Positions 17,945 through 27,400 of a stretch of 64,000 nt of DNA are shown one piece after another (the first letter of the stretch is position 1; the number at the start of each line of letters is the position of its first letter). The stretch covers positions 1-64,000 of the forward strand of contig NZ_JAUEQY010000031.1 of assembly GCF_030406325.1 (NCBI RefSeq). The letters run 5' to 3'. Source of the DNA: Actinomadura sp. DC4. Lineage in GTDB: Bacteria > Actinomycetota > Actinomycetes > Streptosporangiales > Streptosporangiaceae. The translations under genes were made by a program, and so were the position numbers. The notes beneath the pieces are model-generated. The model was not told where the DNA came from and did no database searches. It worked only from the letters and a program-made list of their open reading frames with translations.

Positions 17945-19125
17945 TTGATCACCAACGAGGATAGGTAGGACTGCAGGTTGCGCGCCGTCTCCTCGGCGGA
18001 GTCGCCGCCGAACTTCTCCAGCGCGGCCTCGGCGACGACCAGCGCGACCATCGCCTCCGCGACCACGCCTGCCGCGGGCACGGCGGTGACGTCGCTGCGC
18101 TGGTTGATCGCCTTGGCCGGCTCGCCGGTCTTGACGTCGATCGTGTTCAGCGCGCGCGGCACCGTCGAGATGGGCTTCATCGCGGCGCGGACCCGCAGGA
18201 CCTCGCCGGTCGTCATGCCGCCCTCGACGCCGCCCGCGCGGTTGCTCAGCCGCCGGATGTCATCCGTGCCGTCCTCGCGCGCGATCTCGTCGTGGGCCTG
18301 GGAGCCCCGGCGCGCGGCGGTACGGAAGCCGTCGCCGAGCTCCACGCCCTTGATCGCCTGAATGCCCATCAGCGCGCCGGCGAGGCGCGAGTCGAGGCGG
18401 CGGTCCCAGTGCACGTGACTGCCCAGGCCGGGCGGCAGGCCGTGCACCACGACCTCGACGACCCCGCCGAGGGTGTCGCCGTCCTTCTTGACCTGCTCGA
18501 TGTGCTCCACGATCGCCGCGCTCGTGCCCGGGTCCAGGCAGCGGACCGGGTCGGCGTCGATGCGTTCGAGGTCGCCGGGCTCGGGCAGCACGTCGTCCGG
18601 GACGCTCACCTCGCCGAGCGCGACCACGTGGCTGAGGATCTCCACGCCGAGCACCTGGCGGCAGAAGGCGCGCGCCACCTCGCCGATCGCCACCCGGGCG
18701 GCCGTCTCGCGGGCGCTGGCGCGCTCGAGCACCGGCCGCGCGTCGTCGAAGCCGTACTTCTGCATGCCGACGAGGTCGGCATGGCCCGGGCGCGGACGGG
18801 ACAGCGGCGCGTTGCGCGCCTGCTGGGCGAGCAGGTCGGCGTCGACCGGGTCGGCCGACATCACCGTCTCCCACTTGGGCCACTCGGAGTTGCCCACGCG
18901 GATCGCGATCGGGCCGCCGAGCGTGCGGCCGTGGCGGATGCCGCCGATGATCTCGACCTCGTCCTGCTCGAACTTCATCCGGGCGCCGCGTCCGTACCCC
19001 AGCCGCCGGCGGCGCAGCGCCTCGGCGATGTCGGCCGAGGTCACGGCCACACCGGACGGCAGCCCTTCGAGGATCGTGGCGAGGGCAGGTCCGTGCGACT
19101 CCCCCGCGGTCAGCCAGCGCAACAT
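17941..19125 (-). CDS. aroC: Chorismate synthase
   Basis: Last common step of aromatic biosynthesis: converts EPSP to chorismate with reduced FMN; 394 residues. [20 protein letters not shown] at the N-terminus, [37 protein letters not shown] and [24 protein letters not shown] are the three family signatures, with the FMN and substrate His and Arg residues in place. It is the first aro gene here and starts 60 bases after the glyQS stop. No aroA (EPSP synthase) or aroE is in the window. Confidence 0.97.
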   Translation of the reverse strand: MLRWLTAGESHGPALATILEGLPSGVAVTSADIAEALRRRRLGYGRGARMKFEQDEVEIIGGIRHGRTLGGPIAIRVGNSEWPKWETVMSADPVDADLLAQQARNAPLSRPRPGHADLVGMQKYGFDDARPVLERASARETAARVAIGEVARAFCRQVLGVEILSHVVALGEVSVPDDVLPEPGDLERIDADPVRCLDPGTSAAIVEHIEQVKKDGDTLGGVVEVVVHGLPPGLGSHVHWDRRLDSRLAGALMGIQAIKGVELGDGFRTAARRGSQAHDEIAREDGTDDIRRLSNRAGGVEGGMTTGEVLRVRAAMKPISTVPRALNTIDVKTGEPAKAINQRSDVTAVPAAGVVAEAMVALVVAEAALEKFGGDSAEETARNLQSYLSSLVIK

Positions 19126-19185
19126 GCGGTAAATACTTTCATGCGGTCGACTCCGCTTTCACAACTGTCCAACCGTACGGGGGCC

Positions 19186-22164
19186 TCAGGCGATCTCACG
19201 CCAGTCCAGGACGTCCGCCACGAGGTCGCCGATCGCGGCCAGCAGGCCCAGGCGGTTCGCCCGTACGGCCGGGTCCTCGGCCATGACCAGCACCTTGTCG
19301 AAGTAGTCGTCGATGGGCTCGACGAGCGCCTCGGCGACCGTGGCGAACTCCGGCAGCGGCAGCGGGCCGCCGCGCGCCTTCTCCACGACGCCCGCCAGGG
19401 CGGTGGAGAGCGTGCGTTCGGCCTCGTCCTCGAACAACCCGGGGTCGAAGGCGGCGGGCGCGTCCGCCGGAACGATCCGCAGCACCCGCTGGAGCGCGGC
19501 CGTCAGGCGGCCGAACCCCTCGGACTCGGACAGTCCCTCCAGGTCGGCGGCGTCCCGTGCGGCACGCGCGGGCGTCGCGGCGTGCGGCATGACGGCGCGG
19601 ACGACGTGCACGGGGTGGCCGGACTCCAGGAGCGCCTGCTCCAGCCGCCGCGCGGTGAGGCGCCCGGCCTCGCGTACGGCGTCCGCGTCCACTTCCACGG
19701 GCTGGCAGGCGGCCGCGATCGCCAGGCCGTCGTCCACCCGGATGCCGGCGAGCCGGGCGTGCGCGCGCAGGACCGCGGTGAGGCCGAGCGCGGCCCGGCG
19801 CAGGCCGTACGGGTCGGAGCTGCCGGTCGGCGCGGCGCCCACGCCGAACAGCCCGGCGAGCAGGTCGAGCCGGTCGGCCACCGACAGCAGCGCACCCGGC
19901 AGCGAGACGGGGAGGGCGTCGCCGGCCGAGCGGGGCAGCTCCATCTCCACGAGCGCCTCGGCGACCGCCTCGGGCTCTCCGGCGCGCCGGGCGTACTCCC
20001 CGGCCATCGTCCCGGCGAGGCTGGACAGCTCGATGACCATGTGGGAGGCGAGGTCGAACTTGGCGAGCCGGGCCGCGCGGTCGAGCGTCGCGCGTTCTTC
20101 GTCGTCGAGGTCGACGCGCTCGGCGAGGACCGCGGCGATCGAGCGGATCCGGCCGGCCCGGTCGGCCATCGAGCCGAGGCGCTCCTCGAAGGTCAGGGCG
20201 GCCAGGCCGTTCGTCAGCTCCTCCGGGGGCGTGCGCAGGTCGGCCGCGAAGAAGAACGACGCGTCCTCGAACCGCGCCCGCAGCACCGCCTCGTTGCCGG
20301 CGCGGACGACGCCGGTGTCGCAGGCGCCGTTCGCGACCGCCACGAAGTGCGGCAGGAGGCGCCCGGCGGCGCGGACGTGGAGGTAGCGCTGGTGCTTGCG
20401 CATGACCGTGGTGAGCACCTCGGCGGGCAGGTCGAGGTAGCGCTCGCTGAAGGAGCCGAGGATGGCGACGGGCTCCTCGACGAGGTTGACGACCTCGTCC
20501 AGGACGGTCTCGTCGGGCGTGCCGCCGGCCGTCGCGGCCAGCTCGGCCGCCGCCGCGACGATGCGCTCGCGGCGCAGGCCGGCGTCCGGCTCGATCCCGT
20601 GCGAGCGCAGCGTGGCGAGGAACTCCCCGGCCTCGGCGACCTCGATCACCGGCTCGGCGGCGGTCCGGTGCACACGGGTCGTACGGCCGCTGTCCAGCGT
20701 CGCCACCGAGAACGGGACGACGTGCTCGCCGAGGAGCGCGGTGATCCAGCGGATCGGGCGGCTGTAGGACAGGCCGGGCGCGTTCCAGCGCATGTTGCGG
20801 TCGGCGCGCAGTCCGGTGACGACGCCGGGAAGGACGTCGGCGAGCACCTCGGCCGCCGGGCGGCCGGTGACCTTCTGGACGAGCCCGACGTACTCCCCGC
20901 CGTTCACCGTGATCGCCGCCAGGTCCTCGACGCCGGCGCCCTGGCCGCGGGCGAAGCCCAGGGCGGCCTTGGTGGGCGCGCCGTCGGCGTCGTAGGCGGC
21001 CGAGCGGCGCGGGCCGCGTACGGTGCGCTCGACGTCGTCCTCGCGCGGCCGCACGTCCTCGACCACCGCGACGACCCGCCGGGGCCCGGACAGGACCTGG
21101 ACCCCGCCGTGGCGGAGCCGCGTGCCCTTCAGGAGCTCGGTGAGGCTGTCGCGTACGGCTCCGGCGACGCGTTCGGTCTCGGTGGCGGGGAGCTCCTCGA
21201 ACCCGATCTCGAAGGCCAGTGCCGCGGGCTCCTCGATCCGGGGGAACTCGCTGGGACGGCGTTCGGGGGCGGGGGGCGTGACGGCGTCGCCGAGGGGGTG
21301 GCCGAGCTCCTCCCGGCGGGCGGCCCACAGGCCCGCCACCTCGTGCGCGAGCGTGCGCATGCGGGCGAAGGCGGTGGCGCGCTCGGTGGTGCCGACGGCG
21401 CCGCGGGCGTCCAGCACGTTGAAGACGTGGGAGCACTTGAGCACGTACGAGTGGGCGGGCACCGGCAGCCGGGCCTCGATCAGGCGCCGCGCCTCGGCCT
21501 CGTACGCGGTGAACAGCGCGCGGTTGGCCTCGACGTCGGCGTCGTCGAGGTAGTAGCGGCTCATCTCGTACTCGGCCTGGCCGAACGCCTCGCCGTAGGA
21601 CAGGCCGGGGGCGTACTCGATGTCCTTGAAGTGCCCGACGCCCTGGAGCGCCATGATGATGCGCTCCATGCCGTAGGTGATCTCGACCGACACCGGGTCG
21701 AGCGCGATGCCGCCGGACTGCTGGAAGTAGGTGAACTGGGTGATCTCAAGCCCGTCGAGCCAGACCTCCCAGCCGAGCCCCCAGGCGCCGAGGGCGGGCG
21801 AGGCCCAGTTGTCCTCCACGAAGCGCACGTCGTGGGCGTTCAGGTCGATGCCGAGAGCGGTGAGGCTGCCGAGGTAGCGCTCCTGCGCGTCGCCGGGCTC
21901 GGGCTTGAGGATGACCTGGTACTGCGTGTGGGTCTGGAGCCGGTTGGGGTTGTCGCCGTAGCGCGAGTCGTCCGGGCGGACGCTGGGCTCGACATAGCCG
22001 ACCTTCCACGGCTCGGGCCCGAGGACCCGCAGCGCGGTCGCCGGGTTGAGTGTGCCGGCGCCGACCTCGGTGTTCATGGGCTGGACGATGGCGCAGCCCT
22101 GTGCGGCCCAGTATTCGGTGAGCCGGATCAGGGCGTCCTGCATCGTCAACGTCGTCGTCGGCAT
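19186..22164 (-). CDS. glyQS: Glycyl-tRNA synthetase, fused alpha and beta subunits
   Basis: A single 992-residue chain of the bacterial heterotetrameric type. Residues 1 to about 295 are the catalytic alpha subunit (YWAAQGCAIVQPMNTEVGAGTLNPATALRVLGPEPWKVGYVEPS, RYGDNPNRLQTHTQYQVILKP, FVEDNWASPALGAWGLGWEVWLDGLEITQFTYFQQ). A Pro-rich linker (about 296-315) leads to the beta subunit (AFEIGFEELPATE onward) with its HD-like and C-terminal anticodon-binding helices ending WREIA. The protein charges tRNA-Gly with glycine. Most actinobacteria that I know use the unrelated alpha2 GlyRS, so this is unusual for the lineage, and a second GlyRS elsewhere would tell whether this copy is essential. It is upstream of aroC. 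Confidence 0.93.
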   Translation of the reverse strand: MPTTTLTMQDALIRLTEYWAAQGCAIVQPMNTEVGAGTLNPATALRVLGPEPWKVGYVEPSVRPDDSRYGDNPNRLQTHTQYQVILKPEPGDAQERYLGSLTALGIDLNAHDVRFVEDNWASPALGAWGLGWEVWLDGLEITQFTYFQQSGGIALDPVSVEITYGMERIIMALQGVGHFKDIEYAPGLSYGEAFGQAEYEMSRYYLDDADVEANRALFTAYEAEARRLIEARLPVPAHSYVLKCSHVFNVLDARGAVGTTERATAFARMRTLAHEVAGLWAARREELGHPLGDAVTPPAPERRPSEFPRIEEPAALAFEIGFEELPATETERVAGAVRDSLTELLKGTRLRHGGVQVLSGPRRVVAVVEDVRPREDDVERTVRGPRRSAAYDADGAPTKAALGFARGQGAGVEDLAAITVNGGEYVGLVQKVTGRPAAEVLADVLPGVVTGLRADRNMRWNAPGLSYSRPIRWITALLGEHVVPFSVATLDSGRTTRVHRTAAEPVIEVAEAGEFLATLRSHGIEPDAGLRRERIVAAAAELAATAGGTPDETVLDEVVNLVEEPVAILGSFSERYLDLPAEVLTTVMRKHQRYLHVRAAGRLLPHFVAVANGACDTGVVRAGNEAVLRARFEDASFFFAADLRTPPEELTNGLAALTFEERLGSMADRAGRIRSIAAVLAERVDLDDEERATLDRAARLAKFDLASHMVIELSSLAGTMAGEYARRAGEPEAVAEALVEMELPRSAGDALPVSLPGALLSVADRLDLLAGLFGVGAAPTGSSDPYGLRRAALGLTAVLRAHARLAGIRVDDGLAIAAACQPVEVDADAVREAGRLTARRLEQALLESGHPVHVVRAVMPHAATPARAARDAADLEGLSESEGFGRLTAALQRVLRIVPADAPAAFDPGLFEDEAERTLSTALAGVVEKARGGPLPLPEFATVAEALVEPIDDYFDKVLVMAEDPAVRANRLGLLAAIGDLVADVLDWREIA

Positions 22165-22258
22165 CCCCGAAGCCTAGCCATCGGGGCGATGCCGCCGGGC
22201 CCGATGGCCGGGGCCGAGCACCTTACGGCCGCGCCGCCGTTCGTCCATACTCAGCCGC

Positions 22259-22858
22259 ATGCGGCGATCCGATCGAGTGGCACTGATCTGTCTCGGCGCC
22301 GGCGTGGTGCTGATCCTCGGCGCGATCCAGGTGATCGGGATGCTCGACGCACCGCCACGCACGCCCGGCGACCTGTGCCCCTCGAGCCCCTCCGGCGACG
22401 TCGGGGACCACCGGGCGAAGGCGGCGCCGTACGAGGGCGCGGGCCCGCACCCGATCGTGGCGGCGGGCCCGGCGTGGCAGGAGCGCTGGAGCGGCTTACC
22501 CGCGACCTGGGGACCGCCGCGCGAGGACGCCTCCCTGGTCCAGCTCGTCGCCTGCGTCTACTCGCACGTGACCTCGACGGCGACGAAGACGTGCACGTAC
22601 GGCCTGCACGACCGCCCCGGGAAGACGATCCGGCTGACCCAGCTGGCCACGGTGTACACCGTCGAGGTGTACCAGGCCGGGAGCGCCGCGAAGGTCGCGT
22701 CGCTCCGGGTGCCGGGCGCCTCCCTGTGCCAGTACACCCAAAACGTGCCGACCGGGAAGGACGGTCGGCCCACCGCGACGACCGTCGCTCAGTTCCTGTC
22801 CGCCCAGGACCTCGTCAAGGCCCTACGCCCGTACGTGGAGGGCACCGCGAACGGCTAG
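22259..22858 (+). CDS. Membrane-anchored protein of unknown function
   Basis: 199 residues with one N-terminal membrane helix (about 7-29: VALICLGAGVVLILGAIQVIGML) and an external remainder. The external part contains several Cys (DLCPSS, VACVYSH, TCTYGLH, SLCQYTQ) that could pair as disulfides, and a conserved-looking core PIVAAGPAWQERWSGLPATWGPP. I do not recognise a family. It is divergent from glyQS, 94 bases away, and convergent with the SseB-like gene, whose end is six bases away. Confidence 0.6.
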   Translation: MRRSDRVALICLGAGVVLILGAIQVIGMLDAPPRTPGDLCPSSPSGDVGDHRAKAAPYEGAGPHPIVAAGPAWQERWSGLPATWGPPREDASLVQLVACVYSHVTSTATKTCTYGLHDRPGKTIRLTQLATVYTVEVYQAGSAAKVASLRVPGASLCQYTQNVPTGKDGRPTATTVAQFLSAQDLVKALRPYVEGTANG

Positions 22859-22864
22859 GACCTG

Positions 22865-23581
22865 TCACGAACGGGGACTTCGAGACAGGCCCTGGAGCGG
22901 GGCCAGGGTGAGTTCGACGCCGCCGGTGACGTGGCCGTTCAGGTGCTCGGACAGCCGGGTGGCGGCGGTGTTCAGGACCGGCCGGCGGTCGGCGTCCTCG
23001 GCGAGACGGAGGCGGACCGCCAGTGCCGCCTGGGTGCCGGGGCCGACCTGGACGCCGGTGACGCCGGGAAGGCCGCCGACCGCCGCGTGCACGGCGGCGA
23101 GCACGTGCGGGTCCTCGTGCGGGGCGGTGATGGTGCCGCCCTCGGCCAGGACGTGGAGGCGCGCGCCCTCGATCGTGTACGGGAACGGGCCCGCCACGTC
23201 GATGACCACGGCGTCGGCGGGCTCGTCCACGGCCGCCTGGCACGCCTGCCGTACGCGGACGGCGACCGGCCGTGCGTCCGGGCGCCAGCGGGCCAGGGCG
23301 GCGGTGGAGGTGAAGGCGAGAACGGCGCGCCGCCCGTCCTCGCCGACGAGGGTCGGGAGGGCCATCTCGCTCTCCTTCTCGCGCCGCAGGCCCTCGACGG
23401 TCTCGTCCTCGGTGAGGATGGCGACGACCGGGACGAGCAGGCGTGAGCCGGTGAGGGCGGCCAGCACGGCGTGCTCACCGCCCTGCCCCTCGGCGTAGGC
23501 GCGCAGGGCCGCCTCCACGGCGGCCGCCGCCGTGCCGTCGTCGTCGGGGAACTCGGGCTGCGGGATGTTACGTCCGGACAC
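22865..23581 (-). CDS. SseB N-terminal-domain protein
   Basis: 238 residues resembling SseB N-terminal-domain proteins, small regulators or adaptors found widely in actinobacteria. The pattern RLLVPVVAILTEDE..., MALPTLVGEDGRRAVLAFTSTAALARWRPDARPVAV (about 45-110) fits the domain. The second half (VDEPADAVVIDVAGPFPYTIEGARLHVLAEG) repeats the pattern weakly. Function is unknown; it has no signal or membrane segment and should be cytoplasmic. It overlaps no neighbour. Confidence 0.65.
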   Translation of the reverse strand: MSGRNIPQPEFPDDDGTAAAAVEAALRAYAEGQGGEHAVLAALTGSRLLVPVVAILTEDETVEGLRREKESEMALPTLVGEDGRRAVLAFTSTAALARWRPDARPVAVRVRQACQAAVDEPADAVVIDVAGPFPYTIEGARLHVLAEGGTITAPHEDPHVLAAVHAAVGGLPGVTGVQVGPGTQAALAVRLRLAEDADRRPVLNTAATRLSEHLNGHVTGGVELTLAPLQGLSRSPRS

Positions 23582-23613
23582 GACAGACCAGCGTATCCCT
23601 CACCCGCGGCGGG

Positions 23614-24720
23614 TCAGCCCAGGTCGGCGATGGCCGCGACCGGGCCGCCGCCGGACGGGCCCTGGTGGACCGCGGCGACCGAGACGAACGCGGCCGGGTC
23701 GCCGGTGACCGACGCGGTCACGCCGCCGACGCACGCCTTGATCTGGCGGTGCCAGTGCACGTCCGAGTCGTCCAGCATGATGTTGCGGCGGCCGCGCACC
23801 GAGCCCGACGGGTCGGCCTCGCACTTGAGGAAGACGTTGACGAGCCGGTCGCCCAGGTCGCTCGGGTGGGGGCGGTCGGGCAGGTCCAGGCCGGAGGAGC
23901 GGATCGCCTCCCAGATGCCGTCGGCGTCCAGGGCGTCCTTCATCACGCTGTGGCCGATGCGGTAGCGGCCGCCGATGCCGGTGACGTTGCCGACCACGAC
24001 GATCTGGGCCCGGTCGAGCTCGACGCCCGAGGAGCAGGAGGCGACCGAGGAGTACAGCGACAGGTCCTTGTGGATCTGCGCGGCCGACGGCGTCTCGATC
24101 TCGCCCAGCGCCACGGCGATGCCGAGCGCCGTCGTGGAGTTGGAGATGTCCATCGACTTGAGGGTGTCCTCGGTGAAGACGTCGTGCCCGCGGCTCTTGG
24201 CGTCGTTGATCGTGTCCAGGGTCAGCAGCGGCGTCTTGGTCTGCACGTAGTGCACGTCGGCGGGGTCCTGGATCCCGGCGGCCTTCATCGCGTCGCGTAC
24301 GCCGGCGGCGACCTTCTCCACCATCGCCGGGCGGCCGATGTCCTCGGGGAGGATCACCTCGCTCATGGCGACGCCGACCGAGACCCGCGGCTCGTCGGAG
24401 ACCGGCGCGGCGTCCGCCGCCACGGTCGCGAAGATCGTCGCGTGCGGGCTGAGGACCCCGTCGGTGCCCCCGGACCACACGAGCGGCACCTGGGCGGCCT
24501 CCTCCGGCGTGCGGGTGCCCTTGGTGACCAGGACCTCGCGGAACGCGCGGTCGGCGAGGATGCGGGTGTAGTCGTTGACACCGCCGTTGCCCTCGGTCTT
24601 GCCGATCACGGCAAGGACGCGGTCGGCCTCGATCACGCCGTCGTCGATCAGCCGGGCCAGCCCCGAAGCGTCCGTGACGCTCTCGATGGCGACCTTGCGT
24701 ACCTCAATCGGGTCCGGCAT
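23614..24720 (-). CDS. Ring-opening amidohydrolase (cyanuric acid amidohydrolase/barbiturase family)
   Basis: 368-residue enzyme of the AtzD/TrzD/Bar fold, which opens six-membered cyclic ureides by hydrolysis. The fold has three similar repeats, each giving a Ser-Lys pair: K41 (GKTEGNGG) with S83 (WSGGTDGV), K162 (VQTKTPLL) with S230/S231 ([12 protein letters not shown]), and K299 (VFLKCEAD) with S356 (QGPSGGGP). All six are present, so the enzyme should be active. Substrate is either cyanurate (to carboxybiuret) or barbiturate (to ureidomalonate), and sequence alone does not decide. The carbamate kinase immediately upstream (four bases apart) suggests a ureide whose carbamoyl group is recovered as carbamoyl phosphate. 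Confidence 0.88.
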   Translation of the reverse strand: MPDPIEVRKVAIESVTDASGLARLIDDGVIEADRVLAVIGKTEGNGGVNDYTRILADRAFREVLVTKGTRTPEEAAQVPLVWSGGTDGVLSPHATIFATVAADAAPVSDEPRVSVGVAMSEVILPEDIGRPAMVEKVAAGVRDAMKAAGIQDPADVHYVQTKTPLLTLDTINDAKSRGHDVFTEDTLKSMDISNSTTALGIAVALGEIETPSAAQIHKDLSLYSSVASCSSGVELDRAQIVVVGNVTGIGGRYRIGHSVMKDALDADGIWEAIRSSGLDLPDRPHPSDLGDRLVNVFLKCEADPSGSVRGRRNIMLDDSDVHWHRQIKACVGGVTASVTGDPAAFVSVAAVHQGPSGGGPVAAIADLG

Positions 24721-24724
24721 GTCC

Positions 24725-25687
24725 TCACCCTTCTGACAGGTCGTGCTCGATGACTGTTCCGGCCTTGCCGTCCGCGGCGTCGCCGATGAGCTCCAGCGAC
24801 GTGATCGCCGCGCGCCGGCCGCCCGAGGCGACGAACCGTACGGCCGCCTCGACCTTGGGTCCCATGCTGCCCCCGGCGAAGTGCCCCTCGGCCGCGTACG
24901 CCCGCATCCGCCCGACGGTCGTGCGGCCGATCGGCCGCTCGTCCGGGGTGCCGTACCCGGCCATGGCGCACTCGACGTTGGTCGCGATGACGAGCGTCGT
25001 CGCGCCCACGTGGCGGGCCAGGAGCTGGGCGGCGAGGTCCTTGTCGATCACCGCTTCGACGCCGCGGTAGCCGCCGTTCTCGCGGACCACCGGCACTCCC
25101 CCGCCGCCGGCCGCCACGACGATGAACCCCGCCGCGATCAGCGCGTCGACCGCGGGCGCGTCGAGGATCTCCAGCGGCTCCGGCGAGGCCACGACCCGGC
25201 GCCAGCCCTTGGCGCCGAACGAGCGCCAGGTCTGCCCGAGCGCGCCGAACCGCTCGGCGTCGCGGGCGGAGAAGTAGCGGCCCACGGGCTTGGCCGGGTC
25301 GGTGAAGCCGGGGTCGGCGGCGTCCACGAGCGTGCGGGTCGCGACCACGGCCACCTGCCGGTCGACGTCGCGCGCGGCCAGGGCGCGCTGCAGGGCGTTG
25401 AGCAGCAGGACGCCGATGGTCGCCTGGGTCTGCGCCCCGCACCAGTCGAGGGGTACGGGCGGGACCACGCGGGCGGCGAGCTGGTTCTTGATCAGCAGGT
25501 TGCCGACCTGCGGGCCGTTGCCGTGGGTCAGCACGACCTGCGTGCCGGCCGCCACCAGGTCGGCGATGGGCTCGACCGCGGCGGCGACGGCGCGCCGCTG
25601 GGCGTCCGGCGTCGCGCTTCCGTCCGGCCCGGTCATCGCGTTGCCGCCGAGCGCGATGAGGACCCGCTCGCCATTCGCGGTGGTCAC
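24725..25687 (-). CDS. arcC: Carbamate kinase
   Basis: Transfers phosphate from carbamoyl phosphate to ADP, yielding ATP and carbamate; 320 residues from the GTG at 25685-25687. Family signatures are [57 protein letters not shown] and [17 protein letters not shown]. The GTG is chosen over an upstream in-frame start at 25741 because it sits just before the first strand; its ribosome binding site is weak. It is in an operon with the ring-opening amidohydrolase, and the leader carries the long hairpin at 25711-25753. In the known AllFGHK system a carbamate kinase completes oxamate fermentation; here it may serve that role for the AllFGH genes at 55-58 kb. Confidence 0.92.
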   Translation of the reverse strand: MTTANGERVLIALGGNAMTGPDGSATPDAQRRAVAAAVEPIADLVAAGTQVVLTHGNGPQVGNLLIKNQLAARVVPPVPLDWCGAQTQATIGVLLLNALQRALAARDVDRQVAVVATRTLVDAADPGFTDPAKPVGRYFSARDAERFGALGQTWRSFGAKGWRRVVASPEPLEILDAPAVDALIAAGFIVVAAGGGGVPVVRENGGYRGVEAVIDKDLAAQLLARHVGATTLVIATNVECAMAGYGTPDERPIGRTTVGRMRAYAAEGHFAGGSMGPKVEAAVRFVASGGRRAAITSLELIGDAADGKAGTVIEHDLSEG

Positions 25688-25710
25688 GAGGGTGAACCTA
25701 GCCTTTCCGT

Positions 25711-25753
25711 AGGCGGCCGTTCTCGGGCAGAGTATGCCCAAGAACGGCCGCCT
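25711..25753. terminator. 43-base near-perfect hairpin upstream of carbamate kinase
   Basis: A 13-base outer arm (25711-25723, 25741-25753) pairs perfectly. After one mismatch, a 5-base inner arm GGGCA/TGCCC (25725-25729, 25735-25739) closes a GAGTA loop. No U-tract follows on either strand. It sits 24 bases before the arcC GTG and just after the stop of the remnant frame at 25772, so it may be a U-less terminator of upstream transcription, a leader hairpin controlling arcC, or a protein operator. Stem length and symmetry are well above chance. Confidence 0.6.
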
Positions 25754-25771
25754 CCTTCGGCACGATGTGTC

Positions 25772-26149
25772 TCAGGGGCGGCCGGACGGCCCGCCGACCG
25801 GTACGCCACGGATACCGCGCGCCCGTGGCCCACGACTCGTGGGCGAGGAGCGCCCCGAGCGCTGGTCCACGATCGGCCGGGACTCCTCGTCCCGGTCCGG
25901 CAGGGCCGGCGCCGTTCCCGTACGGCCCAGGCGGTCCTTGACGGTGCCGTCTTCACCCCCGGCAGGCGGGGCGGCACCCGGTAGAGCGCGGCCTTGGAGC
26001 TCGGGCGAGCCGGCCGCCTTCCACCTCGCCTCGTCCTCCCTGGTGGGGGAGGCGACGGCGGGCGGCGCGCCGTCGCGTTCGATGACGTGGTCGGCGATCG
26101 CGGCCGGCGTGGGACAGCGCGTACGCGAGGACCCGCCGGTGGTGCTCGG
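25772..26149 (-). pseudogene. Possible gene remnant with coding-like codon use, no start
   Basis: An open frame of about 125 codons ends with TGA at 25772-25774. Its codons are strongly G/C in third position, unlike the other frames here. The readable part includes AAIADHVIERDGAPPAV and REDEARWKAAGSPELQG, then a Pro/Gly/Arg-rich tail. It has no ATG/GTG/TTG near its beginning, which runs into the end of the aminotransferase gene in another frame. I cannot assign a family. It may be the 3' fragment of a lost gene, or chance. The rest of the 25754-26159 gap holds nothing else. Confidence 0.25.
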
Positions 26150-26159
26150 GCGGGCGGCC

Positions 26160-27332
26160 CTACACCGCGATCCGGGCGAGTCGGTCGCGGGCGTCGTCGA
26201 TGACCTCGTCGCGCTTGCAGAACGCGAACCGGACGTACGGGTCGCCGGCGTCGGAGTCGTAGAAGACCTGCGCGGGGATGGCGACGATGCCCGCGCGCTC
26301 GTGCAGGGCCCGGCAGAAGTCGCGTCCGTCGGCGAATCCGAGCGGCCGTACGTCGGCCTGGACGAAGTAGGTGCCCTGGGCGCGCAGCGCGGTGAGCCCG
26401 GCCGCCTGGATGCCCTCGGTCAGCTTGTCGCGTTTGGCCTGCAGTGAGACCCGCAGCGCCTCGACCCAGTCCAGTTCCGAGCGGAGCGCGTACGCGACGG
26501 CGCGCTGGTAGGGGGCGCTCGCGGTGAAGGTGAGGAACTGCTTGACGGTCTGGGCCGCGCGGACGTACTCCGGCGGTGCGGTGAGCCAGCCGGTCTTCCA
26601 GCCGGTGACCGAGAACGTCTTGCCCGCCGAGGAGATCGCTATCGTACGCTCGCGCATGCCGGGCAGCGTGGCGAGCGGCACGTGCTCGGCGTCGTCGAAG
26701 GTCAGGTATTCGTACACCTCGTCGGTGACCGCGACCAGGTCGTGCTCGCGGCACACCTCCGCGATGACCTCCAGCTCGCCGCGGTCGAACACCGTGCCGG
26801 TCGGGTTGTGCGGGGAGTTGAGCAGGATCAGGCGGGTGCGCGGGGTGACGGCGGCGCGCAGCTCGTCCGGGTCGAAGGTGAACCGGTCGCCGGAGGGCCG
26901 CAGCGTGACCGCGCGGCGTACGGCGCCGGACAGGGCGATGATCGCCGCGTACGAGTCGTAGTAGGGCTCGAAGACGATCACCTCGTCGCCCACGTCGGCG
27001 AGCGCGAGGAGCGTCGCGGCGATCGCCTCGGTGGCGCCGACGGTGACGAGCACCTCGCCGTCGGGGTCGTAGGCCAGGCCGTAGCGCTCGGCGCGCTGGG
27101 CGGCGACCGCCTCGCGCAGCTCGGGCAGGCCGGGGCCGGGAGGGTACTGGTTGGCGCCGCCGAGGATCGCCTCCGCCGCGGTCTCGAGCAGTTTCGCGGG
27201 TCCGTCGGTGTCGGGGAAGCCCTGGCCGAGGTTGACCGCTCCGGTACGGATGGCCAGCGCCGTCATCTCGGCGAACACGGTGGTGCCGAACCCCTGCATC
27301 CGCGCGACGAGCGGATCGATGTTGACCGTCAC
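26160..27332 (-). CDS. PLP-dependent class I/II aminotransferase
   Basis: Fold type I aminotransferase, 390 residues, taken from the GTG at 27330-27332 (MTVNIDPLVARMQGFGTTVF). A further GTG at 27371 is in frame; neither has a strong ribosome binding site. The PLP Lys lies in ISSAGKTFSVTGWKTGWL, the phosphate cup is VTVGATEAIAATLLAL, and NSPHNPTGTVFDRGEL and the C-terminal YVRFAFCKRDEVI with the carboxylate Arg follow. It resembles the DapC, methionine/kynurenine (KAT, YbdL) subgroup. The divergent neighbour is a nitrilase-family amidase, an arrangement seen for glutamine transaminase and omega-amidase, which deaminate glutamine or methionine keto acids. Substrate is uncertain. Confidence 0.85.
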   Translation of the reverse strand: MTVNIDPLVARMQGFGTTVFAEMTALAIRTGAVNLGQGFPDTDGPAKLLETAAEAILGGANQYPPGPGLPELREAVAAQRAERYGLAYDPDGEVLVTVGATEAIAATLLALADVGDEVIVFEPYYDSYAAIIALSGAVRRAVTLRPSGDRFTFDPDELRAAVTPRTRLILLNSPHNPTGTVFDRGELEVIAEVCREHDLVAVTDEVYEYLTFDDAEHVPLATLPGMRERTIAISSAGKTFSVTGWKTGWLTAPPEYVRAAQTVKQFLTFTASAPYQRAVAYALRSELDWVEALRVSLQAKRDKLTEGIQAAGLTALRAQGTYFVQADVRPLGFADGRDFCRALHERAGIVAIPAQVFYDSDAGDPYVRFAFCKRDEVIDDARDRLARIAV

Positions 27333-27400
27333 CCGGCTCAGGGTAACAACGCGGTCGGGAGCCTGTGCCACAGTGGAAGCCCGCGGTGGAGGAGTGCGCG

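Noticed and set aside
18292-22911. Plus-strand open frame of more than 1500 codons across the aroC and glyQS region
   Set aside because: It is antisense to two clear enzymes, has low-complexity Val/Arg/Gly/Glu-rich translation and no family motif. Long antisense frames are normal in such GC-rich DNA.
25711-25753. Standard U-tract intrinsic terminator
   Set aside because: The hairpin is strong, but neither strand has a run of T after it; kept as hairpin of uncertain role.
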